A program made the translations under genes and the position numbers. Source: JBBSBL01 sp963735885 (GTDB lineage Bacteria > Actinomycetota > Thermoleophilia > Solirubrobacterales > Solirubrobacteraceae). From it: a stretch of DNA of 64,000 nt. Numbering within the stretch: position 1 is the first letter of the stretch; every line of letters begins with the position of its first letter. This document shows, piece by piece, positions 63,972-64,000 of the stretch. Below the pieces are notes generated by a model that saw only the letters and a program-made list of their open reading frames with translations, had not been told where the DNA came from and searched no databases. The DNA lies in the NCBI GenBank assembly GCA_963735885.1, contig CAVTMP010000007.1, positions 434,001-498,000 on the forward strand. The letters run 5' to 3'.

Positions 63972-64000
63972 TTGAGCAGCAGCTCCGCGGCGACGACGAG
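63968..64000 (-). CDS. 3' end of a gene continuing beyond the window
   Basis: The minus-strand frame ends LVVAAELLLK and a TGA at 63970-63968 that overlaps the start of the TauE-type gene. Too short to identify; a second TSUP half or another operon gene are both possible. Confidence 0.4.
   Translation of the reverse strand, partial: LVVAAELLLK

Overview
The window is about 64 kb of very GC-rich (roughly 72-75 %) actinobacterial chromosome. Gene content points to Thermoleophilia, probably Solirubrobacterales: secreted proteins ending in a 'GKR..APGHYRVVARARDAAGN' Ig-like domain, a DUF2342 (F420-associated) metalloprotease, an lhr-nei pair as in mycobacteria, many GTG starts and GTGA start/stop overlaps. 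The assignment is inferred from family knowledge; no rRNA is present to prove it. It is ordinary chromosome, with no prophage, insertion sequence or CRISPR array.

Layout. 0-10 kb: the 3' part of rmlB, a secreted alpha/beta hydrolase, then a DNA-repair run (TetR regulator, type-5-like uracil-DNA glycosylase, the large helicase Lhr, a Nei-type glycosylase) and a GDPD phosphodiesterase. 10-14 kb: Crp/Fnr regulator, NUDIX hydrolase, ASCH-like protein, then groES-groEL behind a promoter framed by two CIRCE operators. 14-25 kb: RibD-like reductase, an ECF sigma factor facing a membrane protein that may be its anti-sigma factor, citrate synthase, amidase, lipoprotein, ferredoxin, Mrp, a histone/phasin-like basic protein, DUF2342 protease, IMPase. 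25-31 kb: an AdnA/AddB-like helicase-nuclease with an altered Walker A motif, a PAC2 protein, an OB/HD exoribonuclease-like protein, an SDR. 31-37 kb: secreted beta-propellers, tRNA-Sec and a two-gene DUF6416-like operon.

37-49 kb is the most interesting part. Two separate OmpR-type two-component systems each sit beside a gene for a secreted protein built of repeated 'LAxxLGVxxxxVxxAL' units. Similar tandem boxes with an exact 11-bp period (CTCYCAGG-like) precede response regulator 1, repeat protein 1 and the divergent promoter of locus 2. Locus 2 also controls a predicted membrane operon of a small one-helix protein, the flavin transferase ApbE and a ferric-reductase-like cytochrome, suggesting a regulated cell-surface redox system. 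Between the loci lie an ACAD10/11-type acyl-CoA dehydrogenase and glutamate decarboxylase.

49-64 kb: CPA2 antiporter, two-domain glyoxalase/catechol dioxygenase-like protein, hydrolase, cold-shock protein, a CGIYA-type membrane protein, cupredoxin, large secreted hydrolases, the methionine operon metY-metX-metW, and a CoA-transferase/cupin/TauE operon.

A striking property of the sequence is that many genes (lhr, GDPD, crp, nudix, ASCH, helicase-nuclease, PAC2, HD, kinase 1, acyl-CoA dehydrogenase, glutamate decarboxylase, repeat protein 2, antiporter, glyoxalase, the 57-kb secreted protein) are interrupted by single extra bases. Roughly 55-60 shifts were counted by eye and all can be read as +1 insertions; no clear deletion was seen. 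They cluster in some stretches and are absent from others. This is most likely a sequencing or assembly artefact, and coordinates of those genes are given as the full span from start to real stop.
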